DNA from: Nostoc sp. 'Peltigera membranacea cyanobiont' N6
GTDB lineage: Bacteria > Cyanobacteriota > Cyanobacteriia > Cyanobacteriales > Nostocaceae
Direction: 5' to 3'
Assembly (NCBI RefSeq): GCF_002949735.1
Contig: NZ_CP026682.1
Span: 62,001-126,000 of the forward strand
Length of the DNA: 64,000 nucleotides
Numbering within the stretch: the stretch's first letter is position 1; each line of letters opens with the position of its first letter. The notes beneath the pieces are model-generated. The model ran no database searches. It was given only the letters and a program-made list of their open reading frames with translations, and was not told the origin of the DNA. The position numbers were made by a program, and so were the translations under genes. This document shows, piece by piece, positions 7,779-20,900 of the stretch.

Positions 7779-8039
7779 TTATAAATCGTCTCTCATCAAA
7801 AATTCATAAAATTGTCTGTTAAGTTCTTCATCATACTCATAAGTATCTTGCCATGTTTGGCTGAGGTGAACTAATCTTTGTGCTTCATCTAAAGGTATAT
7901 TCTGAAGTTTTTTTAGGATGACGATTGATTGAGACTTGGAGCATCCATTTTCTCTTATAAAAGCAAGAATACTCTCAATATCTTTTCCTTTAATTAACAT
8001 TTGACTTGATTGTTCAATTAAATATTCTTCATTTAACAT
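7779..8039 (-). CDS. small protein behind the RHS gene, candidate immunity protein
   Basis: An 86-residue, mostly helical soluble protein. Its centre (GCSKSQSIVILKKLQNIPLDEAQRLVHLSQTW) has the pattern of small proteins in which a helix pair is followed by a DEAxxLVHxSxTW motif; I associate these with genes next to bacterial polymorphic toxins, from memory rather than a search. It is encoded on the same strand as the 4621-aa RHS protein, 323 bp behind its stop. RHS toxins normally have the immunity gene immediately downstream, so it is the best candidate, although the gap is unusually long. ATG at 8039. Confidence 0.5.
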   Translation of the reverse strand: MLNEEYLIEQSSQMLIKGKDIESILAFIRENGCSKSQSIVILKKLQNIPLDEAQRLVHLSQTWQDTYEYDEELNRQFYEFLMRDDL

Positions 8040-8362
8040 TATTTTCTTCCCAATATAATAACAGGTGAGATAAAGTAAACTAAGTTAACTCCTAATCTTA
8101 CTTTCAAACTAAATTATTTAATCAGCATATTTTTATTGTTATATTTTAATCTCTTATAATAATTTGCCGTGAAAAAATCCTCTAAGACTAAATTTTATAA
8201 AGGTATAAGCCAGAAGGAACTCACGCTAAAAATATGGAATTGAAGCAAAGATGCTTTATATCTAGCTTACGCCTCTTGACTCTTACTTTTTACCCTTACT
8301 CTTTCTTTGATAACAGATATTTGATTTATTGTAACTAACTTTGCATACAAAAGTAGAATGTA
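8040..8362. other. 323-bp spacer between RHS tip and candidate immunity gene
   Basis: AT-rich sequence with no ORF above background and no convincing terminator. In tip-exchange loci this position often holds remnants of displaced tips, but I see no readable RHS or toxin remnant here. Confidence 0.4.
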
Positions 8363-8992
8363 TTACTCCATTAAATCAAAGGTTCTATCTATTCGCCTAC
8401 CAGAAGTTAAAGTTCCATCAAAGGTAGCACCACTTACTCTTCTCCCAGTTATGCGTAACTTTTCAAATCCTGCATCAGCAGCTTCTGCCTTCAACTGATT
8501 CATCAAATCTCCAATTTCTGTCTGTGATAAGTTTAGCCTTCCGGTATCTTTTGGGTGAATACCTATATTTTTGAGGTGAAGTGTCTTTCCTTCAATACTT
8601 ACCTCAGCAGACATTTCAATAGTTCCTTTTTGTGTCGGAAATTCCTTGTTAAGCATTTCCTCATCTCCAACACCGTCAAAACTACTTGGGCCTATTGCAA
8701 AAATATACCTAATTAAATCATTTATATCACGATTTGAGTTTCCTGTATGATTGCTAACTGTAGGTTGTGAATCCTTGCTAAATCCGCCTAAAGTTTCTGG
8801 AGCCCATGTATTTCTCCAGGCGAGTAGTCCATCTAGTATGGTTCTTGGTCGTTCATCTTCACCAAACCCACTAAGCCGTTCCGGTTGATAAGATTTGGTT
8901 GTGAACATTATGTAAGCAGTCGCTGCCAAGGTTGATTCTATAGAAAAAGCAGCAGACGACTCTGCTATAGTAGAATAAAATCCACTAGGATC
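8363..8992 (-). other. variable C-terminal tip of the RHS protein (candidate effector domain)
   Basis: Residues about 4413-4621 follow the RHS core and differ in composition from the repeats. The last 95 residues look like one folded alpha/beta domain (IEMSAEVSIEGKTLHLKNI, then LMNQLKAEAADAGFEKLRI, then GRRVSGATFDG, ending RTFDLME). I do not recognise a named toxin family. By position it is the effector; its activity is not inferable from motifs I can see. Confidence 0.55.
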
Positions 8993-11900
8993 AGTGAAGG
9001 AAACGGGATTACCATTAGCATAAATATACTTATGCAGCGTCAAAGGTTCATTTAACCTACCCTGGTAATCATCCCTCCTAGTAAACCGTCCAGTTTCAGT
9101 ATCGTAATATCTTGCCCGATTATAATAATCCCCTAATGCCTCATCATACTGCTCCCCAGCAAACAGGTACTTATTCTCGACCCCACCAGTAGAGTTAGAG
9201 TTAATTAATTGTCCGTAAGCTTCATAATCATAAGTACGAACAGCACTACCAGTTGAGTCAGTTAACACTCGCGTACTACCCAAGCCATCAACATGGTAGA
9301 AAGTGCGATCGCTACCCTTTTCCTGAGCAATTAAATCATTACCATAGACATACTCCACCTGCACAGTACCACTTGGGGAATACTCTTCCAGAACCTGTGC
9401 ATACGGTTGCATTTCATCAATCAAATACCGCGTTTCAACTCCATTCACTGTTGATGCAACCCGAATACCACTATCGTTGTACCGATACTGCATGGATTGT
9501 TGCGTTGCGCCATTAGCATCCTTCACCTTTGCAGCAATTAATCGATTTTCGTAATCCCAAGTGTATTGAGTTGTAATACCGTTTTCGGTCTTGGTTAAAG
9601 TGTTGCCATTGTTATCATAGGTATAATTTGCGACTGCCTGTTGATTAACAGTTTCATTCAACAATCGGTCATTGGCATCATAGGCATAATTAGTAACTGT
9701 TGTTGCACTATTGACAATTTCACTCTTAGTTGTACGATTGCCTACCTTATCGTAGGTATAACCGTAAACCCTATTCCCATTAACCACATCAGTAATGTTT
9801 TCTTGGGTTAACCGATACAAATCATCGTAAGTGTAATCAACAGTACGTCCATTATGTTCTACAACTTTAGTACGGTTGCCTACCTTATCTAAGGTGTACG
9901 TATAGCTTGAGAAAACAGTATCACCCTGACGATTTTCCAGATATTTGAGGCGGTTGAGGTCATCATAAGAGCGAATTTCTTGTGTACCATTAGCAAAGGT
10001 AGTACTAATTAAGTTACTGACTGCATCATAATCATAATCTGCTGTGACAACAGAATTCTCTATTACTTGGTCAAGACGGTTACGAGCATCAAAGGTGTAG
10101 TTGACTGTCCCAGATGCGGTAGTAACAGAAGTGCGATTACTTGCAGCATCGTAAGTATAGCTAATACTGCGCCCATCTGGGTCAGTACGTTTCACTAAGC
10201 GATCGCGTTCGTCATAGTCATAATCGTAAGTTGCAGTAGTTTGATCATTAGTATCAACAAACGTAATAACATCTTGCAACCCTACGGGTGTGTAAGTATA
10301 CGTTACCTTAGACCCATCCTGGAACTGCTTCGAGGTCGCCCAGTTCATGGGATCGTACTGATAGGTAGTAGTATTACGGTTGAAATCCGTGTATGTCTTC
10401 AGATTGCCGACAGCATCGTAGGTCATGTCAGCACGTTGACTCATTGGTAAGATAGTAGCGGTGCGTCTTCCCAGTCCGTCGTATTCAAAGCTAGTTGTGT
10501 GCTGATTAGCATCTGTTTGTGAAATCAGGTTGCCAGCTTCGTTGTAGCCGTATTCTGTCCAATCTTGAAGCGCATTCTTCACCCCAGTCAAGCGACCTAA
10601 ATCGTCATAGCTATACTCAGTCCGCTTGCCATTTTGATCGGTCATTGCAATGCGCCGACTCAGGTTATCGTATTCACTAGTGGTGAAAGTTTTGTCGTTA
10701 AACTCAGTCTTGCTCAAGCGCCCTAAATCATCATATTTATATGTAGTCGTGTAGTTGAGCGCATCAACTTGGGAAATCCGTTGCCCTACATTGTCGTATT
10801 TATAAGTAGTGCGTGGATTATCATCAAGAGTATTAGGCGTATTATCAGCGAAAATTACCTGAGTTTGCCGACCATTTGTATCGTAGCGAAACTCTGTGCG
10901 ATTGCCACTCTCATCAATAATTGCTTTTACCAGACCATCGCTGTAATATTCAGTACGACTTTTAGTATTGTCATCCCAATTATTTGGTGTTGAATCTGGA
11001 TTGATAGTTTCAATTAATCTACCAACATCATCATAAACAAAGCGCGTTTCTCGTCCGGCTTTATCAATAGTGGCAATTGTGCGTCCCGCCTCATCGTAGA
11101 GGTTGGTTTCCCGTAGATTGTCATTAGGATTATCAGGGGTATTATCTGCATATATTGTTTCTACCAACTGACCTTTTTCATCGTATTTATACTCAGTTTT
11201 GTGCTGGAGTGCATCAACGATCACAGTTTGATGCCCAAGTTTGTCATACTCATAAGTCGTAGTATGATTTTCGGCATCAGTCATCGTTTTCATCCGACCG
11301 TTGTCATCATACGTCCAGGTTGTGACTAAAGTCCTTATACCTGTCGCAGTTGTCATTTGACGAGTTTCAGTCAGCTTGTCACCATTGGCATTGTAAGTAT
11401 AAGCCGTAGCATTGCCTAACGCATCTGTAACGCTGGTAACATTACCCTTGTCATTGTAATCAAAAGTTGTGACATTACCGTTAGCATCTTTGACAGACCG
11501 GAGTTGACCTCTGAGATCGTAGTCATAACTAGTAGTTTTACCAAGAGCATCAGTAGTTGAACGGAGATTACCACTTCTACTGTAGACATTAGTTGTCGTG
11601 CGACCCAAGGCATCAGTCTCAGTCAGTAGGCGGCTCTTATCGCCATAAGTGTAGCGTGTGATGTTACCTAATGCGTCTTCTTGAGTTAGCTGATTGCCAA
11701 GGCTATCGTAGGTGTACTTAGTGGTAAAACCATTTGACCCAGAACGGTCTGAAATGACGGTTTCTTCCAAAACATAGTTGTTATCATCGTACTTGCGCTT
11801 GATAATTTGCCCTTCTGCGTCAATCTCAGTGAGAATATTGCCTCTGGCATCATATTCATAAACTGTGGCATGACCGAGTTGATCTAATACAGTCTGCCTG

Positions 11901-14900
11901 GAGTTGTTGGGGTCATAGGACATTTCCACCTTCTGACCGTTAACATCTTCCAAATACTTCAACCGCCCATCATCACCGTACTCGTTCTTGACACCAGTCC
12001 TGCCCAAGGGGTCGATGATTTTGTCGAGATAGTGCGATCGCTCTTGGTCATACTCCATGCGGGTAGTGTTACCTTCCCTATCCGTAACACTTATCAAATC
12101 ACCTTTCGCGTCATACTCGTAACGAATTTGCTTACCTGCGGGATCGGTAACAGTTGCAATCCTGCCCTGCGCGTCCCGCCCAAAGGTAATCTTTTGCCCA
12201 GTCGAGCTAGTGATATCCGCATCGGTGTAGGTTAGCTTGTTCCCATTAGTGTCAGTAACAGTGAGCAAATCGCCCGTTGCGGCATCAATTTCGTATACCA
12301 CCCCTTCTTTGGTGGTTAACTTATACTTGCCACCAAATAGCGGATCGGCAGGATTGTAGGGGTTTCCTTGGAAGCCGTAGAATTCGTCGGCATCTTGTTG
12401 CTTGGTGATGAAATTGCTTTCAACGGTCAATGTACTCGTTACACCTTTGTCAGCAACAAATTCTGGCTGATAGAAATACTTAGAGAAGTAGAGTAAAGAG
12501 CCACCATCGACTTGCTCGACTTGCTTGGCCTTAAATGTAAAAGCTTCACGCTTGCCTCCAGGAAGAGTTATGTATACTTTAGTACCATTTTTGAAGGGAT
12601 TTTGGTAGCCCACAAGTTGGCTGTCTTCGCTGGGAGGACGCAGAGAAGTCCGCAGGTCAGTATCTCTAAATTCCATCCGCCAACCGTAGCCGAAGTCATC
12701 AGTGCTACCCGAATTGAGCGAGTCATAAGTACGAGTCAGCGTGATGGGGATACCAGTAACAGGCACAGTCAAATCCGTAAACGACAGGCGGAAATTGCCT
12801 AGCTTCAAATCCCCTGCAACATCCACCACCTCATCGGCGTAACTGATGTGACCACCATTATCGGCAACTTCCAGGCGCAGGATATAACTGTCATTCTGCA
12901 ACAGCGACGGGTCGAATTTACCCAACACCCCATCAGCGATCGCAGTTGGATTATCAACAAAAGCTATCTCTCGGAACTCGCCACCAGCAACAGGTGCAAC
13001 CAAGAGACGGTAATAATCCAAGCTGCCATCATCGGAAATAGAACCCTTAATATCAACGGGTGCGGTTATTAAACCACCAGCGATCGCACTAAGGTCGAGA
13101 CTGACATCAGGTGCATTCACATCGCTAGTATCAATTACAGCCACACTGAATGTAGCTTCACCAATATTACCAGCCGTGTCTTTTGCGATCGCTTTTGCGG
13201 TAATCGTCCCAGCAGTGGTAGGCTTAAATGTGGCCATCCCGTTTGCATCCAGCACTACCGCAGTTCCATCAATCAGCAATTGCAAACCAGCAACCTTTAT
13301 ATTGTCAGTCGCTCGTGCTTGGAACGTTATCGATTCGCCAAGGTTAACTGAGTCGTAGTTGGCAATCAGCCTGACTTTCGGTGCTACACTGTCAGCCGCC
13401 ACCGACAGATTATACTGCTGCTGCCCAGTACTGCCATTGCCGTCGTTGACTGTAATGACAACTGTATGACTGCCAACATTATTAGTAGTCGGTGTCCAGC
13501 GCAGTCTGCCGAGAGTATCCAGTGTCATTCCCAAATCACGGGATGTCTGATCGAGGGAGTATGTTAGGCGATCGCCGTCTACATCACTAGCAATGATGTC
13601 GTAGTTGTACGTACTGCCAGGGGTTGCTGTTAACACAGGTGTAGAGCGAATCACCGGAGCATTATTAACTCGTGCAGTCAGTGTAAAGCCCTGTGCCGCG
13701 CCCAAACCAGCAGCGTCCACCGCTCCCACAACAATTTTGTAGTTACCAGCAACAGGGTTAGCCCAAGTGAGCAATCCAGTGGTAGAGTCAATGCTGATAC
13801 CTGTTACACCCGCAGGCACAGAAAGCAACTGATAAGTCAAGCGATCGCCAGCATCCGGGTCAGTAGCAACGACCTGATAACTGTAAGGACTACCAACTGC
13901 GGCTAAGTATACGGGAGTAGAGGTGATACTTGGGGCAGCGTTGATAGCAGTTGCACCAACCTCAATGGCGTAAGTTTGAGTGGTGACAGCACCTTGAGCG
14001 TCGCGTGCAAAGACTTCAACTTGTTGAGAACCAATTTGCGACGCTTGGGGTGTCCAGCGAATGATACCATTGCCATCAATGGTCATCCCCGCAGGTTTAC
14101 GACCTAAGCTGAAGGTAAGGGGGTCGTTTTCTGGATCAGTTGCGACAACAGTGTAAGTGTAAAGCTGATTTTGCGCGGCTCTGGTTATGGGATTGGAGAC
14201 AATTGCAGAAGGAATATTAGTGCCAGTGACAGTGAGTATAAATTCTTGACCAGTATAAAGACCGTAAGCATCAGTCAGTCGCACTGCAACCGTATGTTCG
14301 CCAATTTGATCTGCTCGTGGTTGCCAGCGTAATGCTCCAGATTGTGGATCGATAACCATGCCGGCTGGAGAAGAATCTAAACTCCACATGAGCAAATCGT
14401 TATTTAAGTCGTTGCCAGAAAGGTTGTAAGCGTAAATCCGTTCTAAATTGGTAATAAGGTTAGGAGTGGAAGTAATGTTTGGTGCATTGTTAGTGCGAAT
14501 AGTGGAACTGACAACATCAATATTGAAAGCTTGAGTAGTGACTCCACCTCGACCATCGTCTACTTTCAATGTGATGGAGTTAGAACCAATTTGATTCGGC
14601 TGAGGTTGCCATATAATTCTGCCCTGTGGGTCAATGGTCATTCCAACAGGAGCATTGTCCAGAGAGTAGGTGAGGGGATCGTAGTTGGGGTCGTTTGCTT
14701 GGACAGTGTAGAGATAGGTTTGCCCAAGCGCAATGCTCTTAAGGGGAGAAGAAATGATAATGGGGGAGGAGTTGAAAATGCTGTTGCTTGTCTGTGGTAA
14801 CAATTCAAATAAAATGGTTGACTTTCTCCCCTGTTCATTAATTGCGCTGACACCAAATTGAAAAGCTCCATTCGGTGTTAGATTAGAACTAAGAGTAGTT

Positions 14901-17900
14901 GGTGTCCACGAAAAAATTCCTGTATTTTGGTCAATTACAGCAGTCGTTTCTGCGGTATCTAACTGATAAGTAACAGAGTATCCTTGTGGGTCTAAAGCTT
15001 TGAACTGATACTGAAATACCTGGTCAATAACAGGACGGACAGATACAACATCAGGGGTAGATGTTGTAAATGTAGGTGGATTAATAGGGGGGGCAACCTG
15101 GACTTGGAAAGACTGTAAAGTTACTCCACCGTAATTGTCTTTAACCCGCAAAACGACATCTTGTACCCCCACTTGGTCTATTCTCGGTCGCCAGTTAAGC
15201 AAGCCTGTAACAGGATCTATCATCATGCCATCTGGCTTGACTAGGAGATCATAAATGAGAGCATCTCCTTCCGGATCAGTAGCAGAAGCTCGGTAGAGTA
15301 ACTTTTTCCCAGCTTCAACACTAGTAATCGGCTGACTAATAAAGATGGGTGAACTGTTATCAAGCGTAGGATGAGGCTTACTTTTGGTGTAAGCAAAGTC
15401 ATAACCGGAAACAGTTTCACCAGTAGCAAGGGTTACGTGATAAGTATCGCTGTCAGGAAAAACTTGATTCCATCCAGATATTGGATCTACAGCTAAATTG
15501 TAAGTATTTGACGAAACATTCAACAAATAATTCCCTTGTTCATCTGTAAGGGTATATGTTTCGCCTTGATCACGTTTACGATTTTGGTTAGTGTCAAGGT
15601 AAACTGTTTGTCCAGCTAAACCCTGTTTATACTGATTAACAAAGTAAGTACCGACTGGAGTTGCGCTTCTGAAAATGAGATAGTGTGCATCAGTAGGAGT
15701 TGCAGCATAAAACGAGTCATACCAAAGAAATTCAGATGAGGAAGATATCTCCGTCCGTTGTCCCCAGACTTGTCCCCCTATATTAAGTGCTGCTTGTTGC
15801 GGTACAGACCATGTTTGACGCGAAATATCTTGCTGAAGAGTTGTCAGTAAAGGAGAGGATTGCGTGAAGTTTGGGTTAAGTCCACTTCCCACCATAACCT
15901 GCCAATCACTATCATTAGACAAGAGCTTCACTCCATTGGGCAGATTAAATTCACCAAGCCACATCCTGGGAGTACCATCAGGATTGTTCCAGGGCACAAT
16001 ATATAAATAGTCATCTGGTTTAAGATTGAGGTTGAAGCGGTAAAAACTTTCCCAACCATCTCCACGACCTATATAAGTTAGCCCACTACCGTCCGCTTTG
16101 CCGTAGTAAAGAGTAAAGTGGTCGTCAGCAGTAGTAATAGCTGTAATGGGAATATTTGTTTCTGCAAGTAAAGGGTCATTTGTATAAACTTTCCCTGCTA
16201 TCTGACCTGGTATAGTACTACTGACATCTAGTTTGAAATTCTGGGTATCAATTCCACCACGGCTATCCTGTACCTGCACTGTTACATCGTAAGGTGTTGC
16301 GCTCACAACTGGATTATCCCAATTTATCTGACCCGTACTGGTGTCTATCTTCATACCAGTAGGTCGTGTTAACAATGAATAGGTTAGAGAGTCGTTGTCT
16401 GGGTCAATAGCTTGTACAGAGTAGGAGTATTTTGGTTTACGAACAATTGCAGCTAAATCACCACCTCCAGAATTAAATTCAGAGATGATATTAGGGAAAA
16501 GTACAGTTCTCTTATAATTTGCAGTTATTTCATATGAATAAATAGCATCCTCATAGTTAGCTTCATAACTGAAGAGACGGTTGCTATTATCTACAGATGT
16601 AAAGGTGATTCCTTGCAAATATTGCCCAGTGTCAGATGCTACTTGAGTTAATGCCCCTGTAATTTGGTCTAAGGTATAAATAACAGCACCATTTTCGTTT
16701 GTAGAATAAGAAGTGAGATAAAACTTGCCTTGGCCATCGATAGCAATATCTGTACCATCGTCATACATACTGAAAGGTTGTCCATCTTGGGTCAGAGCTA
16801 TAGATTTCAAAATAGATCCATTTAAGGGATTGAGATTGAGCAGTGCGGTACTTGCAGCATCAATCACCCAGAGATTGTCATGTAAATCGAAGACAGCACC
16901 TCGAATCTGCTTGCCAATAAGAACTGTACTTAATGCAGTTGCTACAGCGGTGTTGGGGTTTATTGAAATCAATGTAGAGTCATTCGCACTCAGCGCAAAA
17001 CCCAAAAGTCCATACTTTTCACTGAGGGCAAGTCCATCTGCATCGATTTGGGAATTGTTGAGAGTTACAGCCCCAAGGTCTTTAAAGTTCGAGCCGTTTA
17101 CATCAAATGAGAAGAGTTTAGCAGGGGGCTGAGAAAGTAAATTACCCCCCGGAGCTTGAGATTTTAAACCAAAAACGACTCCATCGAGGGTAGAACTAGG
17201 ACTATAAACTTGAGTCACCGGTTCACTGATAATAATTGGTGCATGATTACCTGGTTCTGGCTGAACGTTAATCTTGAAGCTTTGGTCAGCCACTCCGCCA
17301 CGTTCATCTGCGACGCGAACTGTAACAGATACGAATGGAAGGGATTGAAGCGATATTGTAGTTGGCACCCAACTAATTTTTCCCGTACTCCCATCAATTG
17401 TCATTCCTGTTGGTGCATTGACAAAAGAATAGGTCAACAAATCTTCATCAGCATCCTTAGCAAAAGCTTGGTAAGTATAACTAGTATTAATTGCTGCATC
17501 TACCACCGGAGTAGAGGTGAAAACAGGGGGACGATTCGGTGGTGCATCAATTACCGACAAACTGTACTGTTGCTGCGTGATGCCACCGCGCCCATCATTC
17601 ACTTCCACAAGGACTGCTTGATTTCCAGTGTTACTAGCAGATGTATTCCAAGCAATTAAACCAGTAGTTTGGTCAATGGTCATTCCATCGGGTGCAACCA
17701 GCAGTTTATATGTGAGAGAATCACCATTGGGGTCTGTGGCATCAACATCATAAGTGTAATGATGACCGCCAATTACTTCTTTATTTGCTTGAGTTAGAAT
17801 CACAGGTGCAGCGTTTAACTGAGCCAGCACCGTAAGGTCATAAGTAAACTGCACTCCTTGAGGGTTATAAAATACAAAAGTTCGCTCCGTGGTCAGTTCA

Positions 17901-20900
17901 TTGGGGTCAAACTTGCGATCGCCAACCAACTTACTGAAATCATAGTAAGGTACACCATCAGGTGTAAAACCATCAGGATTGCGAACCAATACCGTGGGGT
18001 CACTGAGATGATTGACAGCAACAATTAGGGGAGAATCGACGCTGTAAGAGCCGATGTTACGTAAAGCGATGTCTGCATACAGAAGGTGAGTATCGGCCTT
18101 GAAGCTGGTACGGTGGTACTCACTACCAATACTGCTAGAGACATCAGTCAACAAGTTAAAATTAGGTGCTGTAGTTTGGCTTATTTGCTTGTCAAAATCT
18201 GTTTGTACAGGAGCCTGCGTACCATCAGATGTGGTAGTTAAAGCCAAATCCGTAATCCGCACACTGGTAGTAACATCGCCATCATTATTTACCAAGCGGA
18301 ACACCAACTGGGCATTAGTACCTGGAGTAATACCAGTCAGATTTAAGGAGACAGTACCAGTTGCAGCATCATAACTCGTACCCACACCCAAAGCAGTAGA
18401 CTCACCCTCAGTCCAGTTAAAGAAAGCATCGCGCGAACTTGCAACAGTGTGAACTAGAGAATTCCCATTAGCATCAACTAATGCCACATCAATTGCATCA
18501 TTAATTGAATTGACCGCAGTGGTGTCAAACTGAGGATTAATCTTGAAACTGAGAATAGAAGGTGTAGCTGGAATTGTTAGAGATAGAGAACGGGAGACTG
18601 CAAAATTGTTGTTTTCAGTAAAAGAAGTAGTAGGTGCAATAGTAAAGTCTTGAATCGCCGTTAGCCCACTAGCATCTGTGACTTTCAAATGGATGTTACT
18701 GTTGATATTATCCAGAAAGTCTCTTGGTGTACCACGTAAAGTTGCAGTCCCGTCAAGGTTATCGACTAAAGTTAGCCAGCTTGGGAGATTATTTGTAGTA
18801 AATCTTAAACTATCTCCCGCATCTGGGTCAGTGGCAACAATGTTGTAAGTGTAAAGACTGCCTAAGTCAGCTTTCAGTATAGGTGTGCTAGTAAAGCTGG
18901 GAGCTTCATTGACATTAGTAACAGCGATCGCAAAAACTTGGGTTAAGCTTAAGCCATTAGCATCAGTACTGGTAACTGTAACAGAGTACTGAGTAATACT
19001 TTCAAAATTGAATAAAGACCCGTCAGCCACTTGTAATTGATTGCCGACGATGCGGAAAAGCCCATTACTATTATCTTCTAAAATATAAGTGTGGGTATCA
19101 CCAGCATCAGGGTCAATACTACTTAATTGACCAATGACTGTTCCAGTAAAACTGTTTTCTGCAACAGTATTACCTGTTAAGTTAATTGCTGTAGGGGGAC
19201 TGAAACGGTAGATATTGCTAAGGAAAGTATTTTGATTGCCAGCAATATCAGTTGAACGTGCAGTGAAGGAGTTATCTCCGATTGCTAAGGAAACATGGGC
19301 AAAGGTAAATTGTCCATTGTTGTCTGAAGTTGTTACCGCACCCGTTTGTTCTAAGACTACAGTAGAATTGGCTTCGGCAAGACCAGTTAATGTTACGGTA
19401 TCAAATTTGGTCTGGAAATCACCAACTACACCAGAGTCAGATACGTTATTGAGATTAAAGATCGGTTCTAATGTAGTGGTGTCAAAAGTGAAGGAAAAGT
19501 CAAAAATATTGGATGTGTTGTGAAATTCGTCCACTGCTTGCAAATGCAAAGTGTGGAAACCATCTGGTAATGTACCACCATAAATAGTTTCTAAGGCAGT
19601 CCTGTCAAAGGTAAAACTACCGTCAGCATTGCGAAAAGCAGTAACATTGGTGAAACTAGCTGCTTGGGTACTATCAAAACCAGCTTTGAACTCAGCTACA
19701 CGGCTAGCATCAATCACAGTTCCAGTAATTGTCGGGTCAAAAGTAATGCGATCGCTATTAGTTTGACCATTAGGAGCAGTATCATGCAGTAAAGAAGCAC
19801 TAATAACAGGTGCTTCTTGATCGATAATGACTGTGACATTATACTGAGTAGTTTTAATACTACCTGCTGTATCAGTAGCAATAATAGTTAGCGTATGCGT
19901 CCCGTTAGCAAGTCCAGTCAAATTCAAAGACTGGTCAAATGCTCCGGTAGCGTCAAATGGGACTGTAATTTCAGTTAGGTTATTAAAGTGATAACTGAGC
20001 GCAGTTATAGCAGAACCTGTACCATCAACACTACCCGTTAATCTAGCCCCTGGAGTCAAAGGTGCAGTATCAACTGGGGTATTTAGCGTTAATAGAGGTA
20101 ATGTGCTGTCGATAGTGACATTGAATGCAGTACTAAGATTGCTGACATTACCAGCAATGTCATTGGCTTTTGCAGTTAAATTATAAACTCCGTCTGTTAA
20201 AGGACTAGTAACAATTTGCCATACACCTGCATTATTGGCAGTTGCTTGACCAATTGTTTGCCCATTATTGAAAAGTTGAACAACTGCTCCAATTTCAGCA
20301 TTACCTGTAATATACGGTGTATTTTTATTTGTAATGTTATCAGTATTACTAGCACCGCTATCGTTATTAGGCGATAGGTCTAAATTAGTTGGGCCAGGCG
20401 TAGCTGTGTCAAGGGTGAATTTTAGATCAAATGTATTAGAAAGATTGCCATATAAGTCTTTGGCTTGTAAATGCAAAGTGTAAACGCCATCATTCAGCGT
20501 GCCACCATTAATAGTTTCCAGTTGAGATCGGGAAAAACTAAAACTGCCATCATTATTGCGCCCTTGCATCACATTTGTGTAGTTGGCAGATAGCGTATTA
20601 TTCAAGCCAGCACGAAACTCAAGTATAGGATTAGCATCAGTAACAGTTCCGGTAATTGTGGGGTCAAAAGTAATAAAATCTTGATTTGTTTGTCCGAAGG
20701 GTGCAGTATCACGAGCTAGAGTAGCGCTAATTACAGGTGGGTTAATATCTGGCATCAATTCAGCGACACCAATCACAGTAGCCTGACCATTAAAGATGAT
20801 ATTGCCCTTGGCACTAATTGAACCGTACAAACTGGAATTGCCGTTGAAAATAAAGTTCTTAACACTTAAGAACAATCCACGGGTATTAGTGGCACCATTA

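Noticed and set aside
14638..14871. Short open frames inside the giant RHS gene (both strands), e.g. here and 17210-17659
   Set aside because: They overlap the long 4621-codon frame, lack ribosome-binding sites and have repetitive or low-complexity translations; they are shadows of the repeat-rich gene.
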